Translations under genes and position numbers: made by a program
Part shown: in pieces, positions 6,905 through 8,973 of the stretch
Position numbering within the stretch: position 1 is the first letter of the stretch
Layout of the letters: each line of letters begins with the position of its first letter
NCBI GenBank assembly: GCA_007118195.1
Contig: SKSA01000374.1
Coordinates: forward strand, 1 to 8,973
Direction: 5' to 3'
DNA length: 8,973 bases
Origin: Anaerobacillus sp.
GTDB lineage: Bacteria; Bacillota; Bacilli; Bacillales; Anaerobacillaceae
Notes under the pieces: generated by a model
Databases searched by the model: none
Told to the model about the DNA's origin: nothing
What the model saw: the letters and a program-made list of their open reading frames with translations, nothing else

Positions 6905-6975
6905 TTTTCGTATATACTCAGGAATATGGCCTGGGCGTTTCTACCGAGCTACCGTAAATAGCTTGACTACGAAGG
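6905..6975 (+). ncRNA. Purine riboswitch aptamer, guanine class (pbuG leader)
   Basis: P1 pairs 6905-6912 (TTTTCGTA) with 6968-6975 (TACGAAGG), with two terminal wobbles. P2 pairs CTCAGG (6917-6922) with CCTGGG (6930-6935) around AATATGG. P3 pairs CGAGCT (6945-6950) with AGCTTG (6960-6965) around ACCGTAAAT. The junction has TTTCTACC. The base equivalent to xpt C74 is C at 6967 (GACTACG), so the ligand class is guanine/hypoxanthine. It is the second such aptamer in the window and corresponds to the known B. subtilis pbuG riboswitch. Confidence 0.95.
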
Positions 6976-6978
6976 AAG

Positions 6979-7022
6979 TGCGTTGTTATTAAGGGTGGAA
7001 TCCGCTGCTTAGTAACGATGTG
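6979..7022 (+). other. Long hairpin between pbuG aptamer and terminator
   Basis: CGTTGTTATTAAG (6981-6993) pairs along its full length with CTTAGTAACGATG (7008-7020), with three wobble pairs. A second short stem GTGG (6995-6998) with CCGC (7002-7005) caps it around AAT. It starts three bases after aptamer P1 and has no T-run, so it is not a terminator. It may act as a spacer that brings the aptamer close to the terminator arm, or as part of the switch. Confidence 0.55.
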
Positions 7023-7038
7023 AATTTTCTTGTTGTCA

Positions 7039-7082
7039 AAGCTCTAGGTAGATTATTTAATCTCCTAGAGCTTCTTTTGTTC
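7039..7082 (+). terminator. Riboswitch terminator of pbuG leader
   Basis: AAGCTCTAGG (7039-7048) pairs perfectly with CCTAGAGCTT (7064-7073). After a bulged T, AGATTA (7050-7055) pairs with TAATCT (7058-7063). A moderate T-rich tract (CTTTTGTTCT) follows. It lies 118 nt before pbuG, as expected for a guanine-controlled terminator. Its 5' arm (7040-7052) can alternatively pair with the aptamer core at 6940-6950. Confidence 0.85.
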
Positions 7083-7135
7083 TATTGGAAGAATAAAAGA
7101 GTTTGTTGTTAGCGTGTAACGTTAGCAGCTCACAA

Positions 7136-7160
7136 AGTTGTACTTTAAGAAAGTACAGCT
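7136..7160 (+). other. Hairpin shortly before pbuG ribosome site
   Basis: An 11-bp stem pairs 7136-7146 with 7150-7160 (core TGTACTTT with AAAGTACA, loop AAG), ending 22 nt before the ribosome binding site. It has no T-run. It could stabilise the transcript that escapes the terminator or mark an RNA-processing site; nothing more can be said. Confidence 0.45.
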
Positions 7161-7182
7161 AAAAACTAAAAGTAAAACTTTT

Positions 7183-7189
7183 GAGGAGG
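7183..7189 (+). promoter_or_regulatory. Ribosome binding site of pbuG
   Basis: GAGGAGG lies 11 nt before the ATG at 7201. The open frame extends upstream to 7138, but that part includes this site and the hairpin 7136-7160, so the ATG is the start. Confidence 0.85.
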
Positions 7190-7200
7190 AACAGTTTATA

Positions 7201-8502
7201 ATGGATCGTTATTTTGGTTTTAAAGAGCACGGTACTTCATATCGTCAAGAAATGTTAGCAGGTACAACTACTTTCTTAGCAATGGCCTATATTCTATTTG
7301 TTAACCCGTCAATTTTAAGTGCAACAGGAATGGATCCTGGTGCGATATTTACAGCGACAGCTTTAGCTGCTGCAATTGGTACATTAATTATGGGGGTTGT
7401 AGCAAAATATCCAATTGCTCTTGCTCCTGGTATGGGTCTTAACGCATTCTTTGCATACGGTGTTGTTTTAGGTATGGGAATTCCTTGGGAAACTGCACTT
7501 TTCGGTGTATTCATGTCTGGTATTATATTTATTATTATTACGATTACTAAAATTCGTGAAACAATCATTAATGCTATTCCGGCAGAATTAAAATACGCAG
7601 CTGCGGCTGGTATCGGATTATTTATTGCTTTTATCGGCTTGAAAAATGCGGGAATTGTTGTTGGTTATGAGCCTACAATTGTCACTTTAGGTCATCTTAC
7701 AACAGGTGCTCCACTTTTAGCTGTATTCGGTTTAGTTGTAACAGCGATCTTTATGGTTCGTGGTTACAAAGGTGGAATTTTTTACGGGATGATCATTACG
7801 GCTATTGTTGGTGTGATCACTGGTGTTGCTCCTATGCCTAATGGAATTGTTGGTAGTATTCCAAGTTTAGAGCCGACATTTATGGCTGCTTTTTCGATTG
7901 ATTTTTCCGAGATTTTCACTGTTAGTTTGTTAGTAGTTATTTTAACTTTCTTATTTGTCGATTTCTTTGACACTGCAGGAACTTTATACGCAGTTGCTAA
8001 TCAAGCTGGATTTGTAAAAGATAATAAATTACCTCGTGCAGATAAAGCTTTATTAGCAGACTCTTCAGCGACTTCGATAGGTGCTTTATTAGGAACGTCA
8101 ACGACAACTGCTTATATTGAATCTTCATCAGGGGTTGCAGCGGGTGGCCGAACAGGATTTACATCGGTAACAACAGCGTTCTTATTTTTAATCGCGTTAT
8201 TTTTCTCACCGCTATTAGTTATTTTCGATACAACACCAGCAATTACTGCTCCGGCGTTAATCATCGTTGGTGTACTTATGGCGTCATCATTAGGACAAAT
8301 TGATTGGAAGAAGTTAGAGATCGCTATTCCTGCATTTTTAACTGCACTTACTATGCCGTTAACTTTCAGTATTGCTGATGGTATTGCGATGGGCTTTATC
8401 TTCTACCCAATTACGATGGTTGCAACAGGTAAAGGGAAAGAAGTTCATCCGATTATGTACGGATTGTTCTTCATCTTCTTAGCTTACTTTATTTGGTTAT
8501 AA
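7201..8502 (+). CDS. pbuG: Hypoxanthine/guanine permease, NCS2 (AzgA-type) family
   Basis: This cytoplasmic-membrane transporter imports hypoxanthine and guanine for salvage. It is 433 aa and hydrophobic throughout, with many membrane segments, a normal length for the family. Family landmarks are FLAMAYILFVNPSIL (25-39), ALAPGMGLNAFF (73-84), FVDFFDTAGTLYAVANQAG (252-270), ADSSATSIGALLGTSTTTAY (286-305) with IESSSGVAAGGRTGF, and the C-terminal KEVHPIMYGLF. It resembles B. subtilis PbuG; the paralogue PbuO is the main alternative, but the position after guaA and the guanine riboswitch favour PbuG. The ATG start is set by GAGGAGG. It appears monocistronic: own promoter, guanine-riboswitch leader, candidate PurR boxes upstream and a terminator downstream. 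Confidence 0.95.
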   Translation: MDRYFGFKEHGTSYRQEMLAGTTTFLAMAYILFVNPSILSATGMDPGAIFTATALAAAIGTLIMGVVAKYPIALAPGMGLNAFFAYGVVLGMGIPWETALFGVFMSGIIFIIITITKIRETIINAIPAELKYAAAAGIGLFIAFIGLKNAGIVVGYEPTIVTLGHLTTGAPLLAVFGLVVTAIFMVRGYKGGIFYGMIITAIVGVITGVAPMPNGIVGSIPSLEPTFMAAFSIDFSEIFTVSLLVVILTFLFVDFFDTAGTLYAVANQAGFVKDNKLPRADKALLADSSATSIGALLGTSTTTAYIESSSGVAAGGRTGFTSVTTAFLFLIALFFSPLLVIFDTTPAITAPALIIVGVLMASSLGQIDWKKLEIAIPAFLTALTMPLTFSIADGIAMGFIFYPITMVATGKGKEVHPIMYGLFFIFLAYFIWL

Positions 8503-8545
8503 AAGATTGAATAGTGGACAGAGTATTTCTGTTGACTTTCGTTGG

Positions 8546-8581
8546 AAGGGTTGGTCACTTAACGTGGTCGATCCTTTTTTT
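8546..8581 (+). terminator. Intrinsic terminator of pbuG
   Basis: AAGGGTTGGTCAC (8546-8558) pairs with GTGGTCGATCCTT (8564-8576) as a 13-bp stem with four wobbles and loop TTAAC, followed by seven T residues (8575-8581). It begins 43 nt after the pbuG stop. Confidence 0.9.
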
Positions 8582-8595
8582 ATGAATTTGCTAAA

Positions 8596-8664
8596 AATAT
8601 TACAGAACTTCCCGAATGTGAAAGCTCATCTCCTTCAGGCGTGGGAGTATCAGCATATATTTAA
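8596..8664 (+). pseudogene. Possible tail of a TnpB-type (IS200/IS605) gene, very uncertain
   Basis: One frame reads NITELPECESSSPSGVGVSAYI then stop, and the DNA CTCC-TTCAGGCGTG-GGAG (8630-8647) forms a small hairpin. Such Ser/Gly-rich tails and TTCAGG-GTGGGAG hairpins resemble right ends of IS200/IS605 elements as I remember them. No upstream transposase domain is present: the frame runs back only into the pbuG terminator. It would be a relic at most. Confidence 0.22.
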
Positions 8665-8716
8665 TTCTCATTAACTATTTAATGAATTTCATCATTCAAT
8701 ATTATCGCCATTAAGT

Positions 8717-8760
8717 ATCTATATGTAGTTGCGTTAAATCGCTCGCAACTACATATAGAT
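8717..8760. repeat. Perfect 17-bp inverted repeat
   Basis: ATCTATATGTAGTTGCG (8717-8733) and CGCAACTACATATAGAT (8744-8760) are exact reverse complements with a 10-nt spacer. There is no T-run on either strand, so it is not an ordinary terminator. It could be a mobile-element end, a protein-binding palindrome or a structured RNA. Confidence 0.85.
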
Positions 8761-8836
8761 TGATATGGCTCGATTTAGGTAATTATTAAATTCACTCTAT
8801 TGCTTTATAATTAAGAAATTGATATAGTGAATCTCG

Positions 8837-8866
8837 TTGACAATGAAATGACGTTAATCCTTAAAT
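8837..8866 (+). promoter_or_regulatory. Possible promoter pointing to the right edge
   Basis: A perfect TTGACA (8837-8842) is followed after 18 nt by TTAAAT (8861-8866), a 4-of-6 match to a -10 box. It would transcribe the hairpin cluster at the window edge. The -10 overlaps a hairpin stem, and the match may be chance. Confidence 0.35.
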
Positions 8867-8973
8867 GTTTTAAGGGTTATAGACCCCCACCTCAACGCGT
8901 AGCGTAGGTGGGAACTTTTAATCAGGTGGAGTCGAGACTCCATCTGATTTCTCGATGTTTCAGCTTGCTGAAA
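8855..8973. repeat. Run of four adjacent hairpins at the window edge
   Basis: Four stems follow each other: 8855-8865 with 8869-8879 (11 bp, one wobble); CCCACCT (8886-8892) with AGGTGGG (8906-8912), capped by ACGC-GTA-GCGT; 8920-8932 with 8937-8949 (13 bp, loop CGAG); and TTTCAGC (8958-8964) with GCTGAAA (8967-8973), cut by the edge. This dense folding suggests a structured RNA or the subterminal palindromes of a transposon (IS200/IS605-like, with any gene outside the window). There is no coding evidence inside it. Confidence 0.6.

Larger units (their letters stand above)
8582..8973. other. Gene-free region after pbuG
   Basis: No supported gene is present over ~390 nt. A short frame at 8582 (ATG, about 30 codons) has no convincing ribosome site. 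The content is AT-rich DNA with several inverted repeats, including an additional imperfect one, ATTCACTCTAT with ATATAGTGAAT, around 8790-8832. Confidence 0.6.

Noticed and set aside
6991..7005. AAGGGTGGAATCCGC resembles the T-box consensus AGGGTGGNACCGCG.
   Set aside because: It has an extra base, there is no specifier hairpin or tRNA-linked gene, and the bases are accounted for by the 6979-7022 hairpin behind a purine aptamer.
7287..7568. Minus-strand open frame inside pbuG; similar ones in yeaD, yebA and 7782-7973.
   Set aside because: They are antisense shadows of well-supported genes, without ribosome sites or family motifs.
8582..8674. ATG frame of about 30 codons after the pbuG terminator.
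   Set aside because: The T-run of the terminator precedes it, there is no ribosome binding site, and no recognisable protein features.

Overview
The window looks like a chromosomal segment of a low-GC Bacillaceae bacterium (Bacillus or a related alkaliphile/halophile genus). The evidence is the gene order MoxR ATPase - DUF58 protein - membrane transglutaminase - guaA - pbuG, which matches the Bacillus subtilis yeaC-yeaD-yebA-guaA-pbuG order as I remember it. Strong GGAGG ribosome sites, TTG starts and two guanine riboswitches point the same way. All five genes are on the plus strand.

Layout. Positions 1-143 are an AT-rich upstream region. Positions 144-4598 hold a tight three-gene operon: yeaC (MoxR-type AAA+ ATPase), yeaD (DUF58) and yebA (multi-pass membrane transglutaminase-like protein). 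The junctions overlap by 1 and 17 nt, implying translational coupling. The yebA stop codon lies inside the -35 box of a good sigma-A promoter for guaA. The roughly 490-nt guaA leader contains a guanine-type purine aptamer (4670-4740) followed by a large structured RNA (4808-5025). GMP synthetase (guaA, 5123-6661) ends in a strong terminator (6758-6798). That terminator's two arms also resemble an inverted pair of PurR boxes, placed directly upstream of the pbuG promoter. The pbuG leader has a second guanine aptamer (6905-6975), a long hairpin and an intrinsic terminator (7039-7082). It is followed by pbuG (7201-8502), a hypoxanthine/guanine permease, with its own terminator (8546-8581). The last ~390 nt (8582-8973) hold no convincing gene. 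They are full of inverted repeats: a perfect 17-bp hairpin and a run of four hairpins that reaches the window edge. A mobile-element remnant or end is plausible there but not proven.

How it works together. guaA makes GMP from XMP and PbuG imports purine bases, so both supply guanine nucleotides. Both carry a guanine riboswitch with the cytosine that selects guanine. The two expression platforms differ. In the guaA leader the 3' strand of aptamer helix P1 can pair with 4816-4828. That segment is also the 5' arm of an 18-nt long-range stem (4808-4825 with 5004-5021) ending in six T residues, so guanine binding should favour the long-range terminator stem. That stem encloses about 178 nt folding into two further arms that I do not recognise. 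This nested element is the best candidate here for something undescribed, either a second sensor or an inserted element inside a riboswitch terminator. In the pbuG leader the terminator's 5' arm can instead pair with the aptamer core (6940-6950).
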